Part shown: positions 21,871 to 32,000 of the stretch, in pieces | Position numbering within the stretch: the first letter of the stretch is position 1 | Layout of the letters: each line of letters begins with the position of its first letter | Source: Cryobacterium lactosi | Lineage (GTDB): Bacteria; Actinomycetota; Actinomycetes; Actinomycetales; Microbacteriaceae | Reading direction: 5' to 3' | DNA: 38,835 bases | NCBI RefSeq assembly: GCF_004403945.1 | Contig: NZ_SOHM01000002.1 | Span: 191,257-230,091 of the forward strand | Program-made: the position numbers and the translations under genes | The notes under the pieces: model-generated | Seen by the model: only the letters and a program-made list of their open reading frames with translations | Told to the model about the DNA's origin: nothing | The model's database searches: none

Positions 21871-22757
21871 TGCCCCAGACCACCGACCAGACACCCGGCC
21901 AGGCCTCCGGCCGGCCGGCCGCCGCGCCCGCCGCAGAGGCTGCCGCGCCCGCCGCCTCCGCCCGCCACGCCCTCACCGCGACCGGCCTCAGCCTCGGCTA
22001 CGACGGCGCCCGCATCGTCGACGACCTCACTCTCGCGATCGAACCCGGCGCGATCACCGTGATCGTGGGCGCGAACGCCTCCGGCAAGTCCACCCTGCTG
22101 CGCGGGCTGGCCCGACTGCTGCCGCCGCAGGCCGGCACCGTCACCCTCGACGGCCGGGACATCGCCGGCCTGCCCAGCCGGCAGGTCGCCACCATCGTGG
22201 GCCTGCTGCCGCAGCAGCCCATAGCGCCGGAGGGCATCGGCGTGGCCGACCTCGTCGGCCGCGGCCGCTACCCGTACCAGGGCTGGTTCCGGCACTGGTC
22301 GAGCACCGACGACGCCATCGTGGCCGAGGCCATGGCCGCCACCCAGACCCTGGAGTTGGCCTCCCGGCGCATGGAGGAGCTCTCCGGCGGGCAGCGCCAG
22401 CGGGTCTGGATCGCCATGGCGCTGGCGCAGAATCCCGACATCCTGCTGCTGGACGAACCCACCACCTTCCTCGACGTCACCCACCAGGTTGAGGTGCTCG
22501 ACCTGCTGCACGAGCTCAACCACGACCAGGGCACCACCGTGGTGATGGTGCTGCACGACCTCAATCTGGCCGCCCGGTACGCCGACCGGCTCGTCGTCAT
22601 GCGGCAGGGCAAGATCATCGCCGAGGGCGCCCCAGCCGAGGTGCTCACCGAGGCCGTGGTGCTCGAAGCGTTCGGGCTCACCGCCCGCATCGTGCCCGAC
22701 CCGGTCTGCGGTTCTCCGCTGGTTGTGCCCATCGGCCGTTTCCACGGCACCGCCTGA
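21870..22757 (+). CDS. Ferric-siderophore ABC transporter ATP-binding protein (FepC/FhuC type)
   Basis: The 295-residue ATPase has a 30-residue Ala/Pro-rich N-terminal extension. After it come Walker A GANASGKST (residues 67-75), signature LSGGQ (171-175), Walker B ILLLDEPTTF (Asp195, Glu196) and switch HD in VLHDLNLAARYADR. The insertion with RYPYQGWFRHWSSTDD and the end GFGLTARIV-like region (EAFGLTARIVPDPVCGSPLVVPI) are typical of the FepC/FhuC subfamily. It powers uptake through the two FecCD permeases. The start is the ATG at 21870 in TGATG. Its stop is followed by the second iron box and the binding-protein gene. Confidence 0.9.
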   Translation: MPQTTDQTPGQASGRPAAAPAAEAAAPAASARHALTATGLSLGYDGARIVDDLTLAIEPGAITVIVGANASGKSTLLRGLARLLPPQAGTVTLDGRDIAGLPSRQVATIVGLLPQQPIAPEGIGVADLVGRGRYPYQGWFRHWSSTDDAIVAEAMAATQTLELASRRMEELSGGQRQRVWIAMALAQNPDILLLDEPTTFLDVTHQVEVLDLLHELNHDQGTTVVMVLHDLNLAARYADRLVVMRQGKIIAEGAPAEVLTEAVVLEAFGLTARIVPDPVCGSPLVVPIGRFHGTA

Positions 22758-22762
22758 CCCGC

Positions 22763-22785
22763 TATATTAGGTGAGGCTATCCTAA
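22763..22785 (+). promoter_or_regulatory. DtxR/IdeR iron box and -10 of the siderophore-binding protein gene
   Basis: TTAGGTGAGGCTATCCTAA (22767-22785) matches the DtxR/IdeR consensus at all but about two positions. A -10-like TATATT (22763-22768) overlaps its left end. The box lies 38 bases before the GTG at 22824, so the binding protein has its own iron-repressed promoter in addition to any read-through from the upstream operon. Confidence 0.85.
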
Positions 22786-22823
22786 TTGTTAGTAGCCGTA
22801 CCCTTTCAGAACCGGAGTATCCT

Positions 22824-23849
22824 GTGCCCAGACGTTTGACCACCGTGCTCGCCACCACCGCGGCCATCGCCGCCCTCACGCTCAGCGGATGCTCCGCCTC
22901 CTCCAGCGACGACTCCGGCTCCGACGCCGCCGCCGGCGGGTCGTTCCCCGTCACCATCGAGCACGCCTTCGGCGAGACCACGATCGACGCCGAACCCACC
23001 CGCGTGGTTACCTGGGGCTGGGGCAGCGCCGACGACGCCATCGCCCTCGGCGTCGTGCCGGTCGCCATCCCGTTCCAGGCCTACGGCGGCGACGAGAACG
23101 GTGTGCTGCCGTGGATCTCCGAGGCCCTCGAGGAACAGGGTGCGGAAACGCCCACCGTGCTCTCCGACTCCACCGAACCGCCCTACGAGGAGATCGCGGC
23201 CGCCGCGCCCGACGTGATCCTCGCCGCATACTCCGGCATCACCGAGGAGCAGTACGACCTGCTCAGCGACATCGCCCCGGTCGTGGCCTACCCCGACGAG
23301 CCCTGGTCCACCGACTGGCGCGAATTGGTCGAGATCACCGGTACCGCGCTCGGCAAGTCCGACGAAGCCACCACCCTGCTCGCCGACATCGACGCCACGA
23401 TCGCCGAGAAGGCCGCGGCGCATCCGGAGTTCGCCGGCAAGACCGTCGCTCTCACCTCCGACAGCGGCGGCGTGTTCTACGTCTACACGGATGCCGACCC
23501 GCGCGTGACCTTCGCCACCGAGCTCGGCTTCGAGAGCGCCCCGAGCGTGGCCGAGCTCGCCAACGGTGAGTCGTCGTTCTACTACACGCTCAGCTACGAG
23601 CAGCTCGACCAGCTCACCAGCGACGTGATCGTCAACTTCGGTGCCACCCAGGAGGAATCCGACACGTTCCTGAACGCCGGCTACGCGCAGGTGCTGCCGC
23701 AGGTGCAGAACGGTGCCGTGGCCTCCCCGGTCGGCGCAGCCTTCGTCTCATCGGTCTCGCCGCCCACCGGCCTCTCGCTCACCTGGGGCATCGACGACTA
23801 CGTCGACCTGCTCTCCACCGCGGCGCTGGCGGCCGACGCCGCGAAGTAG
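22824..23849 (+). CDS. Iron-siderophore ABC transporter substrate-binding lipoprotein
   Basis: The 341-residue protein has a lipoprotein signal (VLATTAAIAALTLSGC, lipobox LSGC near residue 24) and a Ser/Asp-rich linker. A FecB/FepB-type periplasmic-binding fold follows: FPVTIEHAFGETTIDAEPTRVVTWGW, then EEIAAAAPDVILAAYSGITEEQYDLLSDIAPVVAYPDEPW and a long connecting helix (LLADIDATIAEKAAAHPEFA). The opening 'hGxTxIxxxPxRVV' is diagnostic of ferric-siderophore and cobalamin binding proteins. It is tethered outside the membrane and delivers ferric siderophore to the permeases encoded at 19730-21870. The start is GTG at 22824, with CGGAG 7-8 bases upstream. The gene is terminated by a perfect palindrome at 23865-23900. 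Confidence 0.9.
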   Translation: MPRRLTTVLATTAAIAALTLSGCSASSSDDSGSDAAAGGSFPVTIEHAFGETTIDAEPTRVVTWGWGSADDAIALGVVPVAIPFQAYGGDENGVLPWISEALEEQGAETPTVLSDSTEPPYEEIAAAAPDVILAAYSGITEEQYDLLSDIAPVVAYPDEPWSTDWRELVEITGTALGKSDEATTLLADIDATIAEKAAAHPEFAGKTVALTSDSGGVFYVYTDADPRVTFATELGFESAPSVAELANGESSFYYTLSYEQLDQLTSDVIVNFGATQEESDTFLNAGYAQVLPQVQNGAVASPVGAAFVSSVSPPTGLSLTWGIDDYVDLLSTAALAADAAK

Positions 23850-23864
23850 CAGCACCGCTCACGG

Positions 23865-23900
23865 GCACAGCGCCCGGCCGGATCCGGCCGGGCGCTGTGC
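23865..23900 (+). terminator. Perfect 36-bp palindromic terminator
   Basis: GCACAGCGCCCGGCCGGA and its exact reverse complement meet at 23882/23883. It follows the binding-protein stop codon by 15 bases. There is no T-run, as is common for actinobacterial terminators. The rest of the 23850-24077 gap is the leader of the duplicated amino-acid-binding gene. Confidence 0.8.
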
Positions 23901-24077
23901 GCTGTCTGCAGCACGATAACCTTGAGAAGCGTCCGATTCGACTGATCCCGAAGCCGATACTGTACGAGCCGTACTCCAGCGCAGGGGTGCCTCAGGCTCG
24001 CTCCAGTCGTACCATCCACGGACCGCTCAGTCGACTCGATCCCGTGAGGCCTCGAGTCCCATGCAAAAGGTTGTGCC

Positions 24078-24974
24078 ATGCGCGCTAAATACGTCCTCCC
24101 CTCCCTCGCCGCCGTGGCGGCGCTGATGCTCACCGGATGCGTCGACAACTCGACTCCGGCGACATCGGGTTCGCCCGAGAGCAGCGCCGCTGTGATCACG
24201 AAGGACGACGCGGCAGCGGCACTGCTCCCGGCCGAGGTGGCCGATCGTGGCACCCTGATCATCGGAACCGAACCGACCTACGCACCGAACGAGTTCAAGA
24301 ATGAAGCCGGAGACCCGATCGGCTGGGACATCGAGCTCGCCAGCGGCCTCGCCGCGAAGCTCGGCCTGACGCCGACCTTCCAGGTCGCGAAGTTCGACAA
24401 CATCATCCCGAGTGTGGCCGGCGGCAAGGCCGATATCGGGGCATCCTCCTTCACCGACACCGTCGAGCGCGAGCAGCAGGTCGACTTCGTCAACTACTAC
24501 AACGCCGGCATCCAGTGGGCGTCGGCCACGGGCGTGGACGTCGACCCCGACAACGCCTGCGGTCTGAAGGTGGCCGTACAGACCGCCACCTATGAGGACA
24601 CCGATGAGGTGCCCGCCAAGAGCGACGCCTGCGTCGCCGCCGGCAAGCCGGCGATCGACAAGCTGAAGTTCGACACCCAGGCCGACGTGGCCAACGCGGT
24701 TGTGCTCGGCCAGGCCGACGCGCTCAGCGCCGACTCCCCGGTCACGCTCTACGCGATCGCCCAGACCGGCGACAAATTGCAGCCGGCCGGCGACACGTTC
24801 GATGAGGCGCCGTACGGCATGGTGGTCGCCAGGGGGTCCGAACTCACCGCCGCCGTGCAGGCCGCGCTGCAGTCCATGGTGGATGACGGCAGCTACACGG
24901 CCATTCTTGATGCCTGGGGTGTCACGGACGGTGGCGTGGACGAGATCACGATCAACGCAGCCGCGAACGGCTGA
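24078..24974 (+). CDS. Amino acid ABC transporter substrate-binding lipoprotein, copy 1
   Basis: The 298-residue lipoprotein begins MRAKYVLPSLAAVAALMLTG followed by the lipobox cysteine (LTGC, about residue 21). A family-3 solute-binding fold follows: [60 protein letters not shown], then DFVNYYNAGIQWA. That pattern is typical of polar amino acid importers. It is a tandem duplicate of the gene at 25163 and shares the same length and most residues. Local differences include [13 protein letters not shown] versus [18 protein letters not shown] lies before the ATG. It has no dedicated permease and ATPase of its own, so it presumably shares those encoded at 26063 and 27100. Confidence 0.9.
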   Translation: MRAKYVLPSLAAVAALMLTGCVDNSTPATSGSPESSAAVITKDDAAAALLPAEVADRGTLIIGTEPTYAPNEFKNEAGDPIGWDIELASGLAAKLGLTPTFQVAKFDNIIPSVAGGKADIGASSFTDTVEREQQVDFVNYYNAGIQWASATGVDVDPDNACGLKVAVQTATYEDTDEVPAKSDACVAAGKPAIDKLKFDTQADVANAVVLGQADALSADSPVTLYAIAQTGDKLQPAGDTFDEAPYGMVVARGSELTAAVQAALQSMVDDGSYTAILDAWGVTDGGVDEITINAAANG

Positions 24975-25162
24975 CCCTCAGACCGCCGGAGTCCGCCGCC
25001 GCGGGACGCGGTAGCCTTGGCGGGCGTCGTTTGGGCTGTTCCCGAACCGATATCGCCGAGCCGTTCCCCCAGCGCAGGGGTGTATTAGGCTCACTGCAGT
25101 CGTACCGTTCACTGCCATTCAGTCGAATCGAAACCTCGACACCCTACGAAGAAGGTCGTGCC

Positions 25163-26059
25163 ATGCGCGCTAGATACGTACTCCCCGCCCTCGCTGCCGC
25201 CGCCGCGCTGATGCTCACCGGCTGTGTCGACAACTCGACACCCGCGACCAGCGGCACCGACACCAGCAGCACCCCCACCATCGAGACGGACGACGCGGCA
25301 GCGGCGCTGGTGCCCGCCGCGGTCGCCGACACCGGCAAGCTCGTCATCGGCACCGACCCGACGTACGCGCCCAACGAGTTCAAGAACGAGGCCGGCGACC
25401 CGATCGGCTGGGGCATCGAGATCGCTAGCGGCATCGCCGCCAAGCTCGGCCTCGAGCCCGAGTTCCAGGTGGCCAAGTTCGACAACATCATCCCGAGCGT
25501 CACCGGCGGCAAGGCCGACATCGGCTCGTCGTCGTTCACCGACACCGTGGAGCGTCAGCAGCAGGTCGACTTCGTCAACTACTACACCGCGGGCATCCAG
25601 TGGGCCTCGCAGGCCGGTAAGGACGTCGACCCCGACAACGCTTGCGGTCTGAAGGTCGCCGTGCAGGCCACCACCTTCGAGGACACCGACGAGGTTCCCG
25701 CCAAGAGCGACGCCTGCGTGGCCGCCGGCAAGCCCGCCATCGAGAAGCTCAAGTTCGACACCCAGGATGCCGCCACCAACGCGGTTGTGCTGGGCCAGGC
25801 CGACGCGCTCAGCGCCGACTCCCCGGTCACGCTCTACGCGATCGAGCAGACCGGCGACAAGCTGCAGCTGGCCGGTGAGACCTTCGACGTGGCCCCGTAC
25901 GGCATGGTCGTCGCCAAGGGCTCCGAGCTGACCGTGGCCGTGCAGGCCGCGTTGCAGTCCATGGTCGACGACGGCAGCTACCAGGCCATCCTCGACGAGT
26001 GGGGAGTCGCCGACGGCGGCATCGACGAGATCACGATCAACGCGGGCGCGAACGGTTAA
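25163..26059 (+). CDS. Amino acid ABC transporter substrate-binding lipoprotein, copy 2
   Basis: The 298-residue protein is closely similar to copy 1 over the whole length, with lipobox LTGC near residue 21, [20 protein letters not shown] and [20 protein letters not shown]. The 130-base leader is also duplicated, including the block AGCGCAGGGGTG (23978-23989 and 25071-25082) and the sequence just before the ATG. The start ATG at 25163 is preferred over an upstream frame opening because it matches copy 1 and the signal peptide. It is followed after three bases by the permease gene, so this copy is the operon-linked one. Differences near the binding cleft could give different amino acid preference; the substrate is unknown. 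Confidence 0.9.
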   Translation: MRARYVLPALAAAAALMLTGCVDNSTPATSGTDTSSTPTIETDDAAAALVPAAVADTGKLVIGTDPTYAPNEFKNEAGDPIGWGIEIASGIAAKLGLEPEFQVAKFDNIIPSVTGGKADIGSSSFTDTVERQQQVDFVNYYTAGIQWASQAGKDVDPDNACGLKVAVQATTFEDTDEVPAKSDACVAAGKPAIEKLKFDTQDAATNAVVLGQADALSADSPVTLYAIEQTGDKLQLAGETFDVAPYGMVVAKGSELTVAVQAALQSMVDDGSYQAILDEWGVADGGIDEITINAGANG

Positions 26060-26062
26060 CCC

Positions 26063-27099
26063 ATGAGCACCACGAACGTCAACGGCGCGGCGGCGGGTTC
26101 AACCCCGCCGCTGCGCGAGGCCGCATCAACATCGGAGCCGATCAAGGCCATCCGGTTGCGGCACCCCTGGCGCGTGGTCTTCGCCGTGCTGCTCGTGGCG
26201 ATCTTCGCGTTCTTCGTCATCGACGCCGCATTCCGGCCGGCCTACGACTGGCCCGCGGTGGGCAAGTACCTCTTCGACCGGCGCATCTCGATGGCCGCCC
26301 TGGTGACCATCGAACTGACCGTGTTCTCGATGGTGATCGCCATCATCCTCGGTGTGATCCTGGCCGTGATGCGGCTGTCGCCGAACCCGGTGGTCAAGAG
26401 CGTGGCCTGGTTCTACCTGTGGATCTTCCGCGGCACCCCGGTGTACGTGCAGCTGACCATCTGGGGCCTGATCTCGCTGATCTACACGAGCATCGACATC
26501 GGCCTGCCGTTCATGACCCCGTGGATCTCGTTCAGCACCAACGCGGCGCTGAACACCTTCACCCTCGCCGTGATCGGCCTGGCACTGAACGAGGCCGCGT
26601 ACATGGCCGAGATCGTTCGGGCCGGTCTGCTCTCGGTCGACAAGGGCCAGGAAGAGGCCTCGGTCGCCCTGGGCATGAGCTGGTCGCAGACGATGACCCG
26701 GGTCATCCTGCCGCAGTCGATGCGGGTGATCATCCCGCCGACCGGCAACGAGGTGATCTCAATGCTGAAAACCACGTCCCTGGTCACCGCCGTGCCGTTC
26801 AGCCTGGAGCTGTTCACGAGATCGCGAGACATCTCGGCGGAGACCTTCAACCCGATCCCACTGCTGATCGTGGCGTCGATCTGGTACCTGTTCTTCACCT
26901 CGATCCTGATGGTGGGCCAGTACTTCCTCGAGAAGCGGTTCTCCCGCGGCGTGGGCGACCGGCAGACCGACAAGGACGACCCGACACCCAGCACCGGCGC
27001 CATCACCGGTGTGGTGCCCATAGTCGGGGCGGGCCAGGCGACCGTGATCGTGCCGCCGAAGACGGATGCGCCGGACACGACCGGCGACGGAGGAGCACG

Positions 27100-27103
<4 letters not shown>
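26063..27103 (+). CDS. Amino acid ABC transporter permease (HisM/GlnP family)
   Basis: The 346-residue membrane protein has an N-terminal helix ([20 protein letters not shown]), then the family core [20 protein letters not shown], the [14 protein letters not shown] region, and the EAA loop [20 protein letters not shown] continuing [11 protein letters not shown], which docks to the ATPase. A long hydrophilic tail (about residues 295-346) is unusual for the family and rich in Thr, Pro and Val. A single permease gene suggests a homodimeric channel. It starts three bases after the binding-protein stop and its stop overlaps the ATPase start (ATGA), so the operon is coupled. The polar amino acid family is clear, the exact substrate is not. 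Confidence 0.9.
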
Positions 27104-27897
<794 letters not shown>

Positions 27898-27915
27898 GAT
27901 CCCGCGTTCTCCTTC

Positions 27916-27976
27916 CGCGAGCTGTGAGAAAAGCCCCAGAATCTTGACGATTCTGGGGCTTTTCTCACAGCTCGCG
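27916..27976. repeat. 61-bp palindromic element, copy E (perfect)
   Basis: Two 28-base arms (27916-27943 and 27949-27976) pair without mismatch around the loop TTGAC. The ends are CGCGAGCTG and CAGCTCGCG. The inner AAAAGCCCC/GGGGCTTTT pair gives a textbook intrinsic terminator on both strands. It lies between the convergent ABC ATPase and DoxX genes. Confidence 0.92.
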
Positions 27977-27991
27977 GGATGCGCGCGGGGG

Positions 27992-28366
27992 CTAGAACGC
28001 CCAGGGGCCGAAGCGGGTGAGGGTCACGACGAGGGCGAGGATGCCCAGGATCAGGCTGGGCAGCGCGCCCTTGGTGTCGTTGGCACGCACGTGCCACACA
28101 ACGGCGCCGATCATGATCACGGTGAGGGCGGCCGCGGCGATGGGCACCAGGATCGGCGCGATGCCGGTGACCGCCGGGAGGATCAGGCCCAGGCCGCCGA
28201 GGAGTTCGGCCAGGCCGACAAGCTTGACGCCGGCATCCGAGTAGTCGTTGGTCCAGGCCATGCCGCTGGCGGCGAGCTTGGCGCGCGGCTGGGCCACCTT
28301 CATCAGGCCCGCGCCGATGAAGGCGAGGGCGAGCAGGCCGGTGATGATCCAGATGGCGATGTTCAT
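27992..28366 (-). CDS. DoxX-family membrane protein
   Basis: The product is 124 residues from the ATG at 28366 (AGGAG just upstream). It has four hydrophobic segments: AIWIITGLLALAFIGAGLMK, VKLVGLAELLGGLGLILPAV, ILVPIAAAALTVIMIGAVVW and ALPSLILGILALVV. The first helix ending in 'AGLMKV' and the GLAELLGGLGL motif are typical of the DoxX/DoxD-like family. These are small membrane proteins of poorly known function linked in some species to thiol or redox stress. An upstream frame opening at 28432 would run through the operator and is unlikely. The divergent MarR-type gene and the shared palindromes between them indicate that this gene is its target. Confidence 0.85.
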   Translation of the reverse strand: MNIAIWIITGLLALAFIGAGLMKVAQPRAKLAASGMAWTNDYSDAGVKLVGLAELLGGLGLILPAVTGIAPILVPIAAAALTVIMIGAVVWHVRANDTKGALPSLILGILALVVTLTRFGPWAF

Positions 28367-28416
28367 GGGGACTCCTGGGGTGATGGCCACTCTGGGCCTA
28401 GGTGATTGCATCCGAA

Positions 28417-28467
28417 TTAGTTGACGCGTCAAATAAGTTAGCGCGAACTACTTTCTGTGTCAACTAA
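28417..28467. promoter_or_regulatory. MarR-type operator with two TTAGTTGAC half-sites
   Basis: The palindrome TTAGTTGACGCGTCAAATAA (28417-28436) contains the perfect core TTGACGCGTCAA. A second, inverted half-site GTCAACTAA lies at 28459-28467. They sit between the divergent doxX-like and marR-like genes, the second close to the -10 TAGGCT (28475-28480) of the marR-like gene. This layout suits repression of both genes by the MarR protein. Confidence 0.7.
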
Positions 28468-28486
28468 ATTTCGGTAGGCTGGGCTC

Positions 28487-28963
28487 ATGGCTGAACCGGA
28501 GTGGCTGACCCCCGTGGAGCACGATGCCTGGATGGCGCTGGCCGAAGTGCTTTTCCTGCTGCCGGCTGCCCTGGAGTCGCAGTTGCAGCGCGACGCGGAC
28601 CTCGCCATGGCGGACTACATGGTGCTGGTGATGCTCTCCGAGCGGGACGACCACTGCATGCGGATGAGCGAGCTCGCGACATCCGCCAGCACGTCGCAGT
28701 CGAGGCTGTCGCGGATCGTGGCCCGGCTGGAGGCTGCGGGGTACGTGACCCGCGAGATGGCGCCGGATGACCGCCGCGCGGTGATCGCGACCCTCACCGA
28801 CTCGGGCCTGGCCAAGCTCGTCGCCGCGGCCCCCGGCCACGTCGCCCAGGTGCGCCGCCAAGTCTTCGACCGCCTCACGCCCGCCCAGGTGCTCTCCCTC
28901 ACCGAGGTCGCCCGCGCCCTCGCGCACCCCGACGACTCCGCGAGCTGTGAGCTAAGCACCTAA
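28487..28963 (+). CDS. MarR-family transcriptional regulator
   Basis: The 158-residue protein has the MarR dimer plan: helices LFLLPAALESQLQRDADLAM and MADYMVLVMLSERDD, recognition helix in MSELATSASTSQSRLSRIVA, and the wing LEAAGYVTREMAPDDRRAVI. MarR proteins usually repress an adjacent divergent gene and release DNA on binding phenolic or oxidised ligands; here the target would be the DoxX gene. The ATG at 28487 lies six bases after TAGGCT, so it is probably leaderless. The final residues (ASCELST) and the TAA stop are encoded inside element F, so the natural end of the gene seems to have been replaced or extended by the element. Confidence 0.9.
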   Translation: MAEPEWLTPVEHDAWMALAEVLFLLPAALESQLQRDADLAMADYMVLVMLSERDDHCMRMSELATSASTSQSRLSRIVARLEAAGYVTREMAPDDRRAVIATLTDSGLAKLVAAAPGHVAQVRRQVFDRLTPAQVLSLTEVARALAHPDDSASCELST

Positions 28964-28999
28964 AAACGCGAAATTATGGGGCATAACTCACAGTTCGCG
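28939..28999. repeat. 61-bp palindromic element, copy F
   Basis: The ends are CGCGAGCTG and CAGTTCGCG. The left arm has GAGCTAAGCACCTAAAAA; the right arm is more divergent (ATTATGGGGCATAACTCA), so the inner stem is imperfect. It lies between the convergent marR-like and hrpA genes and encodes the last residues and stop of the MarR protein. Confidence 0.85.
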
Positions 29000-29008
29000 A
29001 GGGGATGG

Positions 29009-32000
29009 CTAGGAGGCGAGGACCTTTTGGATGCGCTGGAGGGAGACACTCTCCGCGGCTCGCAGCTCCTGGGCGAAGAGGCTGATGCGCAGCTCCTCGA
29101 TCATCCATCGCGCGCGCACCAGGTTGGGCGCCGCGGTCTCCGGCAGCGGGATGCGTCCGCCCGCGTCGGTGAAGCGCGCCGTGGCCGCCTGCACCTCGTT
29201 CATCCACACCCTGTCGCGGTTGGGGTTGTCGAGGAGCTTGTCGATGCGGGCAGTGATGCCGCCGAGGTAGCGCGGCAGGTGCCGCAGCTGGGCGAGACCC
29301 GTGGCGCTGACAAAACCGGGGTAGACGAGCCCGTTCAGTTGCTCACGGGCATCCGTGAGAGTGGCAAGCAGGGCCATGCTCGTTGAGGCCTTGAGCGCCT
29401 TGTCGGCGGCGCGCGACGCAGTGAGCACCCGGGCGACGAGGCCGACGGTCTCGAACATCGAGTCCATCACCACGCCGGAGACCCGGTCGCGGATGCTGTC
29501 GAACTCGGCCTTCATGAACACCTGGCCATCGGGTCGCACCCGGTAGAGCACATCGTCGACGGCTGCCGCGAGGCAGTCGTCGAAGAGGGCCTGGGTGGAG
29601 CGGTACGGGCTGGTGGCCAGCGAGAGCTTCTCTCCGCCCTTGAGGTGCTGCTGCACATAGGCCACCGGTGAGGCCGTGGCCAGCAACAGCAGCCGGCGCA
29701 CGCCGCCGGGCAGCGTGCGGGCCTGCTCGTCGACGGTGCTCATCATGCGGATGCTCACCGACGAGCCGTCGTCGATCAGGGTGGGGTAGCCGCGGATGGT
29801 GTTGTCACCCTGCTTGGTGTCGATGAAGCGGGGCAGCTCGACGAAGTCCCAGGTGGTGAGGCCGCTGCGCTCGATCGCGTTCGTGGGCACGGCGGCGGAG
29901 GCCTTGGCGACGGACTCGCGCACCTTGTTGCCCAGGCGCCGCTGCAGCTCGGTGAGGTCCTTGCCGGAGGCGACGCTCTTGCCGCGCTCGTCGACGACCC
30001 GGAAGGTCATGCGGAGGTGCGCGGGTACCCGGGTGAGGTCGAAGTCGCGCACGGTGACGGGCACGTAGGTGAGGCGCTGGATGAGCGCAGCGAGGGTCTC
30101 GGCGAAGGAGGTCTCGACAGGCTCGACCAGCGAGTGGGCTCGATTCGAGGCACCTTGCGGGGTCTCGACAAGCTCGACCGACGAACGGACCACACCGGGG
30201 GCCGGGGGCAGCTCGGCAAGCAGGCGCACGGCCCAGTCGGCGGCGGGCACGACGTTGCGGCGGATGGCCTTGGGCAGCGACTTGATCAGCGACGTGACGA
30301 GGTCGGCGCGGAGGCCCGGCACCTGCCAGTCGAATCCGGTGGGGGAGACCCGGGCCAGGAGGGCCAGCGGAATCTGCACGGTCACGCCGTCGTCTTCCGC
30401 ACCCGGTTCGAACCGGTAGCTCAGCGCGAAGCGCTGGTCGCGCTGCTGCCAGGACGGCGGGAACAGGGACTCATCGATCTCCGGCGCATCCTCGGGCACG
30501 AGCGCCTCGGCGGTCATGGTGAGCAGGTCGGGCGTTGCGGCGCGGGCGACGCGCCACCAGGTTTCGAAGGTGCGGGTGCTGTGCACCTCGGCCGGGATGC
30601 GGCGGTGGTAGAACTCGAACACGGCCTCGTCGTCGAAGAGGATGTCGCGACGCCGGGTGCGTTCCTCCAGCTCGGCCAGCTCCTTGCGGAGCGCCGTGTT
30701 GGCGCGGTCGAACGCGGTGACTCGCTGGTCGACCCTGTCGAGGTCCCACTCGCCGTCGACGAGGGCGTGCCGGATGAACAGCTCACGGGCGTAGGCCGGG
30801 TCGACCCTGGAGAACTGCACCCGGCGGCGCGGCACGATCGGCACGCCGTAGAGGGTGACCCGCTCGTAGGCGACCACGGCGCCCTGCTTCTTCTCCCAGT
30901 GCGGCTCGGAGTAGCTGCGCTTGCAGAGGTCGCCGGCGAGCTGCTCGGCCCAGGCCGGGTCGACGACGGCGTTCATCCGGGCGAACAGCCGGCTGGTCTC
31001 CACCAGTTCGGCGCTCATCACGGCGTTCGGCTGCTTCTTGGCCAGCGCGGAGCCGGGGAACAGCACGAAACGCTGCTGCCGGGCGCCGATGTAGTCCTTT
31101 TTGGCCACATCCTTCAAACCGATGTGCGAGAGCAGGCCGGAGAGCATCGATCGGTGGATGCCGTCGGGGTTCACGGCCGGGTCGCCGATGTGCAGGCCGA
31201 GCGGCTTGGCCAGCTGGCGGAGCTGCTTGTAGACGTCCTGCCACTCGCGCACCCGCAGGTAGTTGAGGTACTCGTTCTTGCACAGCCGTCGGAACGCGCT
31301 GGAGCCGAGCTCCTTCTGCTGCGTCTCGAGGTAGTTCCAGAGGTTCAGCAGCGAGAGGAAGTCGCTGGTGGGGTCGGCGAATCGGGCGTGCTTCTCGTCC
31401 GCGGAGCCGCGGCGCTCGAGCGGGCGCTCGCGCACGTCCTGGATGGTGAGACCGGCCACGATGGCCATCACCTCACGGCTGGTGCCCTGCACCTTGGACT
31501 CGATCACCATGCGGCCGAACCGGGGGTCGATGGGCAGCTGGGCAAGCTGTTGGCCCACCCGGGTGAGGCTGTGGGTGCCGGCCGTCACGGCCATCCGCCC
31601 GCCGCCACGTGAGCCACTGTCGCGCCCGCCGCGCCCGCCCCCACCGTCACGGCCGGACCGGCCGGCCTGGCTCGGGTCTTCCGTGGGTGTACCGGTGGCC
31701 GCCACGACGGCCTTGACCGCGCCGAGCTCGGTGAGCAGGTCGAGGCCGTCCTTGATGTTGCGGGAGTCCGGCGGGGTGAGGAACGGGAACTGGGCGATGT
31801 CGCCCAGGCCCAGCGAGATCATCTGCAGAATGACCGCGGCGAGGTTGGTGCGCAGGATCTCCGGCTCGGTGTACTCGGGCCGGCGGGTGAAGTCCTCTTC
31901 GCTGTACAGGCGGATGGCGATGCCGTCGCTGGTGCGGCCGCTTCGGCCCGAGCGCTGGTTGGCGGAGGCCTGCGCGATGGCCTCGATCGGGAGCCGCTGC

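Noticed and set aside
19730..23849. Siderophore biosynthesis locus
   Set aside because: Only uptake genes (two permeases, ATPase, binding protein) are present; no NRPS or NIS synthetase reading frames were found.
27916..27976. Inverted repeat of an insertion sequence
   Set aside because: No transposase or target-site duplication is nearby, and the same 61-bp unit occurs at five other gene ends.
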